DNA of 64,000 bases from Juglans regia (Eukaryota; Streptophyta; Magnoliopsida; Fagales; Juglandaceae), in assembly GCF_001411555.2 (NCBI RefSeq), contig NC_049908.1, forward strand, positions 28,186,724 through 28,250,723, in the 5' to 3' direction. The position numbers were made by a program, and so were the translations under genes. Shown here one piece after another: positions 48,003-59,664 of this stretch. The stretch's first letter is position 1. Every line of letters begins with the position of its first letter. The notes under the pieces are model-generated. The model was given only the letters and a program-made list of their open reading frames with translations. It did no database searches and had not been told where the DNA came from.

Positions 48003-48080
48003 ACCCATGGGTAGCCCAAGTGGTAAGGGCGAACTTGTGTGCATGAGCCCCATATCACAGGTTCGATTCTCTCTGAGATC
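48003..48080 (+). mobile_element. tRNA-derived SINE-like unit
   Basis: An A-box-like TAGCCCAAGTGG at 48012-48023 and a perfect B-box-like GGTTCGATTCT at 48060-48070, spaced as in tRNA-derived SINEs. It does not fold as a tRNA with a clear acceptor stem. It directly follows the A-rich end of the LINE tail and runs into the next element. Confidence 0.6.
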
Positions 48081-48082
48081 TA

Positions 48083-48243
48083 GGGGTGGGCAGCTGGGGC
48101 GGGCCCGCTTCTACCCCGCCCCAGTGTGGTGGGGCGAATTACCCCGTCCGCCAGATGTGGGGGGTAGGTGGCCCCGCTCGCATATGGCACCCAAGACGGG
48201 GGCAGGATATGGGTGACCCCCGCCCTGCCCCGCCCCGCGTAAC
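48083..48243. mobile_element. GC-rich hAT-like fragment
   Basis: Starts TAGGGGTGGGCAGCTGGGGC and is rich in GGGGCGGG / CCCGCCCC. This resembles hAT-type nonautonomous elements beginning TAGGGGTGGGCA. The right end is lost at the junction with the Copia remnant. It is the most GC-rich spot in the window. Confidence 0.5.
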
Positions 48244-48245
48244 TA

Positions 48246-50224
48246 TTTGTAACAATCACAATGGTTGTTCACACCTCATAATATCATCAATATCAAAATT
48301 CATATGAGTGTGTGAGTGAGAATATTTATTTCAAGGAATCATCTATATATAGATATATATTTTCCATCTCCTTTTTTATTTATTTCTTTATTTCCATAGA
48401 TATTCCCAAGAGATTGTCTCTCACCATAAAAGTCAAATTTTATGCTAGTGTGTAGATACTTGAAAGAGTATCTCCTCTTAACACAAATTTGCACAACCCT
48501 TTGATATGTCCACTTTTATTGCTCATCTTTTTCCACAATGATTAGATCAATGATTTTTTCTATAAGAACTTATGGGACAAATCCGTGTAGGGTGTTTGTC
48601 TTTTTTCATAATGATTAAACACTGACTTTTTCTATATGGATTGCCCATTTATGTTCGGCAAAGGGAGATCTCTTACTTTTAGTACTAGGTTCAACTAGTA
48701 TTAGTCAATTTAAGGCATATATGGACTCCCTATATGATGAGCATCTTAATAATAAAAATAGAACATGATTATAATAAGTATAATTATAAGTTCCTCACAG
48801 TAACATGAACTTTGTCAAGATGACCCATATGATTAGTAAGCTTAAAGTTGACTGCACTAAATAGAGAGATGTATAAGTTCAAGAATTTACTATGTGAGAG
48901 CTCAAGTGCTCAAACCTTGACATACTAAGTATGTACTTTCCTTAAAAAAATAGACTCCAAAACAAACCAAAAAAAAAATAATGTATTTTAAACTGAGAAA
49001 CAGAAACATAAAACAAAATAAAACAAAAATGCATGTTCTAGACTAATGCAATAATATAAAGTGCCTCTCACTTGATATCACAAATACCTATGGCTTTCTT
49101 TCTTGGCAAGGTCCACTCACTATCTTCTTTGACTACCCATTTTGTTTTAATTTTTGACTTATCCATATCACTTTGCACATTTTTTCCTTTGTTGAGAAGA
49201 TAAAATTCTGCTAGTTCACCAAGTTTAAGGCTTATAGAGGTTATTTGACTACTTAACTCTTCAACCTTATTTTCTAAATTCTTTTCCTTCATTGTAATTT
49301 TTCTTTTTCCTTCTTTTTCTTGCACTTTTCTTAAATTAAAATAGTGTGGTCTTATATGACCAAACATATCACAAAAATGACAAGTAGGAGTAAACTTACC
49401 TTTGAACTTACTTTGGTTGGGCTTTTTTGTTATTGATCTATCGTGTGAGGTTTTTGGAATATGAGTTTTAGGCACAACCTACTTTGGAGCTCTTCATCTT
49501 GAATTCCTTGAACAAAGATAATACATTTTGATGAAGTGGCAGCGGATGATGAAGCTTGGAGTTCTTTGCTTTGGGAAGTCATGTACTCCAAACCCGTGCG
49601 ATCAAAACTGGATTTTTGAGAGATTAACATCTCATCTAATTTCTGAGTTGCAGTTTTTTTCTTGTATTCTTGAACTTTTTCCAATTCCTTCTCAAGTACT
49701 CATTTTTGAGTGTTCAATCTTGATATTTCAACTTCAGAAATTTTTAATGCTTCGGATATATTATTTTTTTCATTCTCCACTGCTATGAGCTTGTTATACA
49801 ACTTCTTGTTTAATTTTTTCAGATTCACCACCTCTTCACATAGATCATTGTAGGCTTCTTGTAAACTTAGTTCATGATCAGCCACAACTAAAGCAACCAC
49901 TGAATCACTATCATCACTGTCACTTTCAGATTTGATTAGATCAACATCAAAAAATTCATTAACATCAGCATAGAAATCTATAAATGAAGTTTCATCCTTA
50001 GATGATGAACTGAAATTTTCAGAATCAAAACAATCACTAAGTATGACATTAAGAGCTTTTCTTTTGTTTCTTTTAAAGTTTGGACACTCTATTCTTATGT
50101 GCCAATAACCTGAGCATTCATAACACTTAACTTTATATTTTTGCTCAGATTTATTTTTGTTCCATTTTTCAGAATCACTCTTTTTAGCATGAAATTCCTT
50201 ACCTCTTTTTTTCTTTTCATTTGT
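48246..50224 (-). mobile_element. Copia gag-only remnant, copy 1
   Basis: A minus-strand relic of a Copia gag. Order along the strand: a zinc-knuckle region (CYECSGYWHIRIEC, about 50120-50080), an acidic serine-rich stretch, a coiled part (ELSLQEAYNDLCEEVVNLKK), and a second Cys/His motif CHFCDMFGHIRPHY whose last ligand is Tyr rather than Cys. The frame then ends near 49068. No protease, integrase or RT follows. It is a near-copy, in the same orientation, of 52842-54820. It breaks off abruptly at 50224. Confidence 0.8.
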
Positions 50225-50944
50225 TCATGTGATATGTTAGATTTAGTTTATAATAAAAATAACTTTACAACTTGACATATCATACCAACTCACATCAGTT
50301 TATGAATTTATTTTTATAAATTTTTTTTATGACTAAAACATTTATTGTATCCAAAAGTATAAATTAATGGCGAAATTATTATATGCAAATTAGGCGTAAG
50401 ACAGTGTACAAATCAACAATCACTTCCTTTATTTTGTTCCATAATACTATATTACGATGGTCAGATGGATGACCTGTGGCAGCCAACCTTTGAAGATACG
50501 TTGTTCTCAAAATATCCAAAATCAGATTCTTGGAGTTACTTGGGGTCTTGACCCTGGCTGCATCCAACATCATTTTCAATATTTGTCCATTCTTAGTACA
50601 TCAATTAAGCACAAAGAGAGAGAAAAAAAAAACTGCAAATCTCATTAATTAATTGATTACACGGTCATGACATTTTGAAACCATCAATTTTATAGTTTGT
50701 CATGTCTTATGAAGAAAGTAGCATATAACACTCTCATTCAACTTTAGTATTAATGAAAAAATAAAGAGAAATGTTTTAGCTATAAGAGAAATTTACGAAC
50801 TGACGTGACTTGATGTGATACGTTAGATTGTAAAGTTATTTTTATTATAAAGTAGATATAACGTATCATATGAAATCATGTCAGTTTAAAGATCAGTGGG
50901 TTATTTTTATGCAAAATGTGAAAAAAATAACTCATTTTTGGAGA
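50225..50944. other. Intergenic, no feature recognised
   Basis: AT-rich. The phrases around 50225-50350 and 50770-50900 resemble each other (ATGTGATATGTTAGATTTAG / TGATGTGATACGTTAGATTG), an undefined dispersed repeat also seen near 30950, 35290 and 46300. Confidence 0.5.
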
Positions 50945-51336
50945 TTGCTATGCAAGTGAAAGCCCTCAATAAAACAGAGGCTTTGACTTGTTTTTTCTTA
51001 ATAGCTTGGTGGCTATAGTATAGGAGGAACAAGAAGATGCATGAACAAGTGACACTTAAGCCGAGGCAGGTTGTGGAACATCCTCTTTCTCTTCACATGA
51101 TGTACACAGATGCAATAAAGAAGTCTAATACAAAGATTAAGAAGTTATGTGGGTGGAAACCACCTCCTGCTAGTTTTTTGAAATTAAATGTGGATGAGAC
51201 TATGTTTAGAGACCAACACAAAGCAGGGATTGGAGCTATACTTAGAGATGCTAATAGTAAAACTGTTATGGCTGCTTGCAAAGCTGAAGTTGAGGTTGTT
51301 GCTCCTGAGGATATAGAGTTGCTTGCTGTGTTTTGA
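50945..51336 (+). pseudogene. RNase H-like (RVT_3) fragment
   Basis: The frame to TGA at 51334-51336 reads WKPPPASFLKLNVDETMF, then AGIGAILRDANSKTV, then APEDIELLAVF. This is the start of the RNase H-like domain often found at the C-terminus of plant LINE and LINE-derived proteins. In intact members DGA follows NV; here it is DET. The domain stops early. Upstream, WWL with a stop codon fits a decayed linker. Most likely a transposon relic, not a gene. Confidence 0.7.
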
Positions 51337-51839
51337 GGCTTACAGTTATGTGAAAGATTGGTTAAAAAACATTATACTTTGCACTTTTTATACCATCATA
51401 ATTTTATACTTTTAATTTCAACTATCAAGACAGATAAATAAAATAATAAATAATTTTGACAATCATATCTTAACGAAGAGTGCGGAATATTTTTTTAATA
51501 ATTAAGTATAATTAGGCATATTAATATTATAAACTAAAAATAAAAATATAGAAATCTTAATTAATAGTTAAAGTTATAAGATGTATTCTCCATCTCTTTC
51601 CCTTTCTCTCTCTCCCTCCTTTTTAAGTGGAATCCATATCAGAACTGAAGTGAGATGTTATATCTGACCCATAAGCCTGCATGACGCTGTGGTGGCGCCT
51701 TAGGACACTTTAGTTGTTAGAAGTATGCTTCCAATTGGAGAGAGACACGAAGATTGTGAGTTTTGGAAACAGACTTTCTATGACTATCCAAAGGACATAA
51801 AAAGAAAATATTTTTATAAGCAAAAATATCACAAATAAA
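51337..51839. other. Intergenic, no feature recognised
   Basis: AT-rich, with a short CT-rich patch near 51590-51620. No gene is supported. Confidence 0.55.
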
Positions 51840-52260
51840 ATTACCGTAAAAGACTTTTTAACTCCCACCCTCAATAATTTAACTCCCCCTCAACAACACA
51901 CTCTCCCCCTTTTTGTCACAAATCTGTCAAGGCTAAAATCTCATCCTCATCAGAATCAAAAGAATACATATCACGCATATGGGTACCGAGATGAGAACAC
52001 TAAGAGCAATCTTGATTTGACACTACTAAAACTCTCTCTAATCTTAACTCAACCATGCATTTTGATAAACCTAATGTATGAATGTGAATGCATGTCAAAT
52101 AGTGAGCAAATAATGGAGGTAACCTGGTTGAGACATAAAACGAAACATTTGGTGGGCACTACTTGAAAGCTGAGATGAACAATGTTGTAACCCCCACAAA
52201 ATCCTTCCTCAATACAAATAAAATACAATCCCAACTGAGATAAACCAGTGATTCATACCC
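51840..52260 (-). mobile_element. Possible Copia post-pol / polypurine region
   Basis: On the minus strand it reads GACAAAAAGGGGGAGAGTGT and GTTGAGGGGGAGTTAAATTA, purine-rich phrases typical of the stretch after pol in some plant Copia elements. No coding match. The remainder to 52841 has no recognised feature. Confidence 0.4.
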
Positions 52261-53708
52261 CATTTTTTTAAAATCAATGTAAAAAACACCCAATAAACCA
52301 ATTCACGAAGTACATTCTCAACCGGGAATCCCATGCCCTAAAACTAGAAAAACAGTGGAGAGTCGTATAGGACACATACCTTGAATAAGAGTAGTGTAGA
52401 TTAAGAGTCCTCTTCAATTTTGTACTCACTCTGTGGATAATTGCACACTCAGAATGGGATATGGCACGAAAGAAACTGAAAAAGACGTGGAGAGTGGATA
52501 TCGAGAATGAAGAAATTTGGGCTTATCCGCCTGGGTGGGTAACTTAAGTCACTTAAGACATGGAATGTGCTACTCACAAGACCCTCATTTTTAGAGCAAA
52601 GTCCCTATTGGGACTTTAAGCCATTCAAACAGATACCCACTCCCAAATGAACAACCATCAGTTCCAGACTTATCACAGACACTAAGCTACTCAAAACTAA
52701 GTAATACCAAAAAATAAAACCATAAAAAAACTATACAATATATTTTATATTTTCATTTTTTAAATAGGCAATGAACATACATAAATGCATATCAGTTCAA
52801 GCATAGTGCCATTCACACAGAAAAATAAAATATACCCTCATATTTGTAACAATCACAATGGTTGTTCACACCTCATAAGATCATCAATATCAAAGTTCAT
52901 GCGAGTGTGAGTGAGAATACTTATTTTAATGAATCATCTATATATATATATATATATTTTTTCCATCTCTTTTTTTTTTTCTTTATTTCCATAGATATTC
53001 CCAAGAGATTGTCTCTCACCTTAAAAGTTAAATTTTATGCTAGTGCCTAGATACTTGAAAGAGTATCTCCTCTAAAAACAAATTTGCACAACCCTTGATA
53101 TGTTCATTTTTATTACTCATCATTTTCCACAATGATTAGAGCAATGATTTCTTTTATAAGAACTTAAGGGATAGATATGTGTAGGGTGTTTATCTTTTTT
53201 CATAATGATTAAACACCGACTTTTTCTATATGGATTACCCACTTATGTTTGGTAAGGGGAGATCTATTGCTTTTAGTACTAGGTTCAACTAGTATTAGTC
53301 AATTTAAGGCATTGACTCATTCTATGATGAGTATCTCAATAATAAAAAGGGAACATGATTATAATAAGCATAATTATAAGTTCCTCACAATGCTTGAAAA
53401 TGAACTTTATCAAGATGACCCATTGGGTTAGTAAGCTTAAAGTTGACTAAACAAAATAGAGAGATGCATAAGTTCAAGATTTTACTATGTGAGAGCTCAA
53501 ATGCTCAAACGTTGACATACTAAGTATGTACTTTCTTTCAAAAAATAGACTATAAAAAACAAACCAGAAAAAAATAATGTATTTTAAACTGAGAAACAGA
53601 AACATAAAACAAAATAAAACAAAAATACATGTCTTAGACTAATGCAATAATATAAAGTGCCTCTCACTTGATATCACACACACCTATGACTTTCTTTCTT
53701 GGCATGGT

Positions 53709-55740
53709 CTACTCACTATCTTCTTTGACTACCCATTTTGTTTTAATTTTTGACTTATCCATATCACTTTGCACATTTTTTCCTTTGTTGAGAAGATAAA
53801 ATTCTGCTAGTTCACCAAGCTTAAGGCTTATAGAGGTTATTTGACTACTTAACTCTTCAACCTTATTTTCTAAATTCTTTTCCTTCCTTGTAATTTTTCT
53901 TTTTCTTTCTTTTTCTTGAACTTTTCTTAAATTAAAATAGTGTGGTCTTATATGACCAAGCATACCACAAAAATGGCAAGTAGGAGTAAACTTATCTTTG
54001 GACTTACCTTGGTTGGGCTTCTTTGTCATTGATCTATCGTGTGAGGCTCTTGGAATATGAGTTTTAGTCACGACCTGCTTTGGAGCTTCTTCATCTTGAC
54101 TTCCTTGAACAAAGATAATACATTTTGATGAAGTGGCAGTGGATGATGAGGCTTGGAGTTCTTTGCTTTGGAAAGTCATGTACCCCAAACCCGTGTGATT
54201 ACAACTGAATTTTTGAGAGCTAAACATCTCATCTAATTTATGAGTTGCAGTTTTTTTCTTGTATTCTTGAAATTTTTCTAATTCCTTCTCAAGTACTCAT
54301 TTTTTAGTGTTCAATCTTGATCTTTCAACTTCAGAAATTTTTAATGCCTCGAACATATTATTTTTTTCATTCGCCACGACTGTGAGCTTGTTATACAACT
54401 TCTTGTTTTATTTTTTCAAATTCACCACCACTTCACGTAGATCAATGTAAGCTTCTTGTAAACTTAACTCATGATCAACCACAACTAAATGAACCTTTGA
54501 ATCATTATCATCACTGTCACTTTCATACTCGATTAGATTAACATCAGAAAATTCATTAACAACAACAGAAAAAGCTATAAATGAAGTTTCATCCTCACAT
54601 GATGAACTGAAATTTTCAGAATCAGAACAGTCACTAAGTGTGACAATTAGAGCATTTCTTTTGTTTCTTTTAAGGTTTGGACACTCTATTCTTATGTGCC
54701 CATAACATGAGCATTTATAGCACTTAACTTTATCTTTTTGCTCAGATTTATCTTTGTTCCATTTTTCAGAATCACTCTTTTTAGCAAGAAATTCCTTACA
54801 TCTTTTTTTCTTTCCATTTGTTCTCTTGTTAAACCAGAATCTTCTTGCAATGAGATCTATATCCTCATCGTTCAGATTTTCTTTATCAGAAAAATCATCT
54901 CGATCTTCGTCGACAGTTTTTAAAGCAATGGACTTACATTTTCTTGTTTGTGGAAGATAAGATTTATAGGTTTGTAGAGAATCTACTAGTTCTTCAACCT
55001 TGATTGTATCCAAATCCTCGCTTTTTTTTTTTTTTTTTTTTGGCTGTAACCTTTGGGCGAAATCTTTTAGGCAAGGATGTTAAAATCTTTCTCACGACCC
55101 TTGAATCCTCCATTTTCTTGCCAAGATTAAACCTGAAATTAACAATATCATTAAGTCTAGCATGAAAATCATTAAAGCTCTCATCTTCTAACATTTTAAT
55201 CTCTTCAAATTTAGAGGTTAGTAACTGTAATTTTAAATTTTTTACAATTCTTGTGCCTTCAAGTGTAACCTCCAAAATATCTTATATTTTTTTAGCAATC
55301 TCACACATTGAGATTCTTTTAGGAGACGTTTGGATTCGAAGATGATTTGAGATGAGCTGAGATGAATTGTGAATAGTAATGAGATGAGTTGTGAATAGTA
55401 ATGAGATTTATGAGTTAAAGTTGCTGAATAGTAGTGAGATGAGTTGAGATGAGCTGAGATGAGCTGAGATCACTTACGAATCCAAACGAATCCTTAAATT
55501 CATCGGGAGATACAACCATGAAAATAATATCAAGTCATTTGCTATTCCAATTAGAGTTGGTGATCTCATCTCTCGTCCAAGCAACAATTGTTGTCTCGGG
55601 TTTAGTCCACCCTCGCTCAACTGTACACCATACTCATTCATCCAAAGACTTGAGGAAAGCCCTCATATGAACTTTTCAACATGCATAGTTTTTCCCATCA
55701 AAGTGTGGCGATACATATAGCGACATGGTCAATAGGGGAA
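53709..55740 (-). pseudogene. Copia gag, broken by MITE, stops and a homopolymer
   Basis: Gag makes the nucleocapsid-like coat of the retrotransposon particle. The frame is split by an in-frame TAA next to KRISMCEIAKKI, by the MITE at 55322-55493 (between SPDEF and the following RIS), by stops in the N-terminal part and by a long A run near 55021. The first zinc knuckle keeps C-C-H-C. The second has Tyr in place of the last Cys. Confidence 0.85.
55322..55493. mobile_element. Tourist-like MITE nested in Copia gag
   Basis: Ends GGAGACGTTTGGATTCG and CGAATCCAAACGAATCC, with TTA at 55319-55321 and 55494-55496. Same short subfamily as 10304-10443. Confidence 0.9.
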
Positions 55741-57567
55741 CGGATCACACTCAAATGAGTGAACCACTCTCTGATGCCAATTAAAGTTACCCAAGTACCC
55801 CTATAACGTAGCGAAAATATCTACCAATTCACTCAAAAAATTGATTAGTCATCAAGCATGCAATTAATTTGATAAACAATCAAATACATAAAATCAAATT
55901 GTTTTTCTTCTACCGCAGTAGCAACCAGAACCTCTAGCAATCTTCAAACTATTGACTTCCCTCCTGGAACTCTAATGGCTAAACTCGATCACCTCAACTT
56001 TGACACGAAGTATGCACACACTCACCACTCTCTAAGAGAAATATAATGAAAATTCTTTAAGGAATTTTCTCAGCAAAATATGTACTGGAAAGTGCTCTAG
56101 AAAATATGCAGATTAAAATCTCTATTGATCCTAACCAATAGGATCCATTAAATAAACAATTTGAAAATCAATTCCAACTGCAGTAGGATTCTGCTGATGG
56201 AACAAATCTGATAGGAGTTTGATCTGTAGTAGGATTCTGCTGACAGGCTCAGTCTGTTTGGACTTTCAGGTGTAGTAGAAATCTATTAATAGGAGAACTC
56301 TGTTGGGAAACGATTCTGCTGACACCTGGCGCTGAGTCTTCTTATCAGATATAGATTTCATTCAACCGGATAATTTCAGACTCCTTGAACTTCGGATATA
56401 CACTCTCATGGCTTATCTAAGATATTATCTAATAACCGTTTAATTCAAATTAAATGTTCTTAGATAAAGATAAAATATTTCCATTAATCTAATCTCAACA
56501 ATCTCCCAACTTAAATAAATCTCTATTGTCTTAGTCATCTAATCTTAGCCAACTAGTTTTACATTTACATGAATATTGTTATAAATAAAGTCAATAAATA
56601 ATTTACCTTCATCCAAGATTACCAACTTAATGATAGGATAAAATCTATTATTTTAGTCATCTAATCCTATTCAAACTTATCGACTTATTCACCTAATCCT
56701 AGCCAAACTTTTAAATCTACACTTTGGAATTTCTTTGTTTTAACTCTTCCCTTTTTCTCTTGAAATGTTTAGCACATAGGTGATTAATTTCAGTTTTTTG
56801 AGGCTAGCAGATTTTGGAGCTGCAATATCTGGTGCAAACAAATTGCAGTGCTAGCAAGTGCGCGCTTGAAGAGTTAGATCATGTATGTAACAATTGACAT
56901 GTTTTAGTTTCATGGTTGTTCTTCAAGAGCTTGGTCTTTATGTGGAATATATTTAGAAATGCTCACATGCAAAAGCATTTTTATATTGCAAGAGATGTGA
57001 ACCTTCAAAATATTCTGCTATTGCGCATCTATACTTCAGATTGATACATCCAAGCTGCTTTTGAATCAATTGCCAAAGCCATTGAAGAAAAGATAAGCGG
57101 TGAGCAGCGACGTTACTAGCTTGTTGAATGAATAGCTTAAGGCCATAAAGAAGGTATTTAGCTCGATTGCCATTTATGTACACACGTGACACACACAAGC
57201 ACATATGTATGAATCTGATTTGTTATTCGTGTTATCCTGTCATTCCACCATCTTTATAGAGTGTTATTTTTTTAAACCTTGATCCATGATCTTGTAATTG
57301 TTTTGATACAGGAATTGGCATTGGAGACAAAGGACAAAACCACACTTTCTGGTTAGTTCTTTTCTTATCTTTTCTCTTAAGTATTATTAAGTTGCTTCCC
57401 CGTCGAAAAGGAACACTTAATAATATGGGCAGAAGGTCCATTTGTAGCTGAAATCTGTATTATCAAGGTTTAGCATGGCTGGTTTCCAAGCAAAAACTTG
57501 TAGAGAATTGAAGGCATACATATATACTTTTTGACCTAATTGGATGATTCTAACTATAATGACCAAT

Positions 57568-57666
57568 AACCAAAGGCTTGTGGCCTGATTGACATAAACC
57601 CTCAGCCTTCGAAATTGAGGTCTTGGGTTTGAAACACCCCCTCTCCAAATGTATAAAAAAAAAATG
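57568..57666 (+). mobile_element. tRNA-derived SINE with 11 bp TSD
   Basis: TAATGACCAAT at 57557-57567 and 57667-57677 flanks 99 bp with an A-box-like TGGCCTGATTGA, a B-box-like GGGTTTGAAACACC and an A-rich tail. It lies between Lon exon relics. Confidence 0.85.
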
Positions 57667-58280
57667 TAATGACCAATGAATGAATTGTGGTGGTATAATG
57701 TAATAATATGGATCAATGGCATCTACAGCAAGATGTAGCTCATCCCTACTTTCACTAAGTTCATGATGAAAGCTCATAGAAGAAATGCCCACCTCATGTT
57801 TTGCAAGTCATAGAAGAAAAGCTTACAAAACTGCAGCTCTTAGAAGCCAGTTCAAGTGAACTATCTAGAATGGTTGACTGCTCTTCCTTGGGGAAATTAT
57901 AGGTTTGTTTACTCCTGCAACAAAAGTCATAATTAACTTTAAGTGAATAAAATGTTTTTGAGATGCCAAAGTTTTCATGCTCCTATATCTGCCAATGCTG
58001 ATCATGTGAAAAATTCAATAGCTTGCTTTGATTTAATTTCAATTGTGTTATGGAATGGATAACCGTGTACAAACTCCATGCTTACCACATTGAAGTATTG
58101 TTTTTTATCCTGAATTTTTGAATTATGCAGATTATTGAAATAAGCATTTTATATTGCCATTGCCAAATGCAGTGATGAGAACTTTGATGTTTTTTGGGTA
58201 CATTGTTAAGATAGAAAATAAACAATAAAATCTACATCTTTCCATCAGTTTAAAATTTTGAGACAAGTGGTGATTTCACA

Positions 58281-58401
58281 TAGTATCAAATTAGAGGTCC
58301 GGATTTTGAAACCTGATTCTACACTCTATCACATTTGATTAAATATTCTATGTATTGGGTTCACTTATTGAAGGAGAGTCTGATCCACACGTGATGAGAA
58401 T
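58281..58401 (+). mobile_element. SINE-like insertion with 16 bp TSD
   Basis: AAGTGGTGATTTCACA at 58265-58280 and 58402-58417 flanks about 121 bp. This contains TAGTATCAAATTAGAGGTCC and GGATTTTGAAACCTG, decayed A- and B-box-like parts. There is no poly(A) tail. It lies inside a Lon pseudogene intron. Confidence 0.7.
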
Positions 58402-58610
58402 AAGTGGTGATTTCACAATAAAATTCTTGATGAAGATCATCATTATGAATTAGCCGATGTAAAGGAAAGGATATTGGAAAACTAAGAGGGACCTCACAAG
58501 GTTCGCACAGTTCTCATTTATGATTGTGTGATAAATTTAAGTTCCCTATGTGTCTATCTTTTACATATTTCCCGAGCATCAACTATTGTTGTCTCATTTT
58601 CTTTTTTGGA

Positions 58611-58741
58611 TAAGTTAGTAACCAATTCATTGCTCCAAAATCTTTGAAGAGCAGGGGCCATTGCTCGTGAAGAAAATTGGGAGTGGGGGCAAGGGCCCCC
58701 CTTCCCAAAGATTTTGGAGCAACAAATTGCTTACTCGACTA
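58611..58741. mobile_element. Foldback element
   Basis: TTGCTCCAAAATCTTTG (left) and CAAAGATTTTGGAGCAA (right) are exact complements. Pairing extends into AGGGGCC / GGCCCCCC and TTAGTAACCAATT / AATTGCTTACT with mismatches. Confidence 0.75.
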
Positions 58742-59411
58742 TCAAAGCCATAAAGCACTTAGGACTTGGATACACCCAATGTATAAACATAGGCAAATGG
58801 CCCATTTATAGTACCACATCATATTTTCATGAGCTGATGATTCTCATCATGTAATTTTAATGTTAAAAATTAATACAAAACAATAGTGGCATGATGACAT
58901 GATCTTATCTCCCATATAAATCTCTCCTTTGGCTAGTTAGAAGGTAATTTATTTAGAATTTACTATTTCTGCGGATCAACAATAGAATATAATTCTTTAT
59001 TTTCATATGTGTACGATTTTTTTTTAAAGGGCCTGCACGGAGCTTGTACATCCTAGACTTGCATAAATCATTTTCCTGTTTGCAAAGATCTTGGTTCATC
59101 TGAGGTCACAGAACTTTCATTCTCGTGGTCAAACTCAGGTTAAGGAAAAAACTATAGCAGCAAGGAGGAGCAAAGTCAAGACCATCATATTCCCTGTAAT
59201 TTCCTCTTGAATTATGCAATTATGCAGTCTGACATGATCTGTTATATATTTTTATAATTAAATAATGTGGCAAATGCGATGAAGGTGTTATTGTTTGAGG
59301 TGAGGAATGTGATGACTTTGGTTGGAGTTATGCTATGTACTATATTTTTATTCTAGCTTTTTTCTCATTGGGTTGATGTGACCCTTTTTTTTGGAAAAAC
59401 AAAATAAATGA
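58742..59411. other. Intergenic, no gene recognised
   Basis: AT-rich. I looked for later Lon exons (ATP-binding loop) and found none. Confidence 0.5.
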
Positions 59412-59664
59412 GTTATGTTATATTTGGATATTGAGATGAGATGAAATAAGATAAAAGCATCTCTGTCCAAAATCCTGAGGGGTAGCTCAGCTGGTCTGGC
59501 CTTGGGTTTGCTTTCCAATGGTCACCAGTTAGAGTTCCGGCCATTGGAGATTTACCTGGTTGTTAACTTCAGGGCCCCATAAGATTAGTCGAAGTGCGTG
59601 CAAACTGACCCAAACACCCACATTTATATAAAAAAAAAAAAAAACTCTTTGTCCAAACCAGGCC
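59412..59664. mobile_element. Tourist-like MITE relic carrying a SINE
   Basis: Left part ATATTTGGATATTGAGATGAG and right end TCCAAACCAGGCC are family T ends. The middle is replaced by the SINE at 59472-59644. Confidence 0.6.
59472..59644 (+). mobile_element. tRNA-derived SINE nested in a MITE
   Basis: A canonical A box TAGCTCAGCTGG at about 59483-59494, a weak B-box-like AGAGTTCCGGCC, and an A-rich tail before 59645. The flanks CTCTGTCCAAA and CTCTTTGTCCAAA look like an imperfect target duplication. Confidence 0.7.

Larger units (their letters stand above)
52842..56500 (-). mobile_element. Copia gag-only element, copy 2
   Basis: Minus-strand order: a possible 5' LTR (about 56500 down to 55790, starting TGTTGAGATTAG); a primer-binding-like TTGGCATCAGAGAG near 55770; gag N-terminus (HFDGKNYACWKVHMRAFLKS, about 55700); a MITE at 55322-55493; the UBN2-type core (LLTSKFEEIKMLEDESFNDF and ILTSLPKRFRPKVTA); a poly(A) run of about 20 (55021-55040) that shifts frame; zinc knuckle CYKCSCYGHIRIEC; a coiled region; and a second motif CHFCGMLGHIRPHY. 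The frame ends near 53700. Protease, integrase, RT and RNase H are absent. About 2 kb (52842-54820) repeats 48246-50224. It fits a gag-only nonautonomous LTR element or a deletion derivative; the LTRs are not proven. Confidence 0.75.
56794..58501 (+). pseudogene. LON1: Lon protease gene fragment, intron-containing pseudogene
   Basis: Separate exon relics occur in the correct Lon order: 56794-56878 RLADFGAAISGANKLQC then stop; 57063-57153 ESIAKAIEEKISGEQRRY, broken, then a degraded LKAIKK; 57312-57351 ELALETKDKTTLS; 57754-57902 PPHVLQVIEEKLTKLQLLEA then SSSE and, after a small deletion, YLEWLTALPWGNY; 58173-58200 DENFDV; 58421-58501 KILDEDHHYELADVKERILE then KLRGTSQG. Between them GT-AG-like boundaries survive, so this came from genomic DNA, not from an mRNA. 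Intact plant organelle Lon is a AAA+ ATP-dependent protease. Here the N-terminal domain, Walker motifs and Ser-Lys catalytic domain are absent, stops and frameshifts abound, and two SINE-like insertions split it. Confidence 0.88.

Noticed and set aside
48003..48080. tRNA gene suggested by good A and B boxes
   Set aside because: I could not build a cloverleaf with paired acceptor arms, and its context between transposon pieces favours a SINE.
59472..59560. tRNA gene suggested by the A box TAGCTCAGCTGG
   Set aside because: The B box is poor, no acceptor stem forms and an A-rich tail with flanking repeats follows, so it is a SINE.
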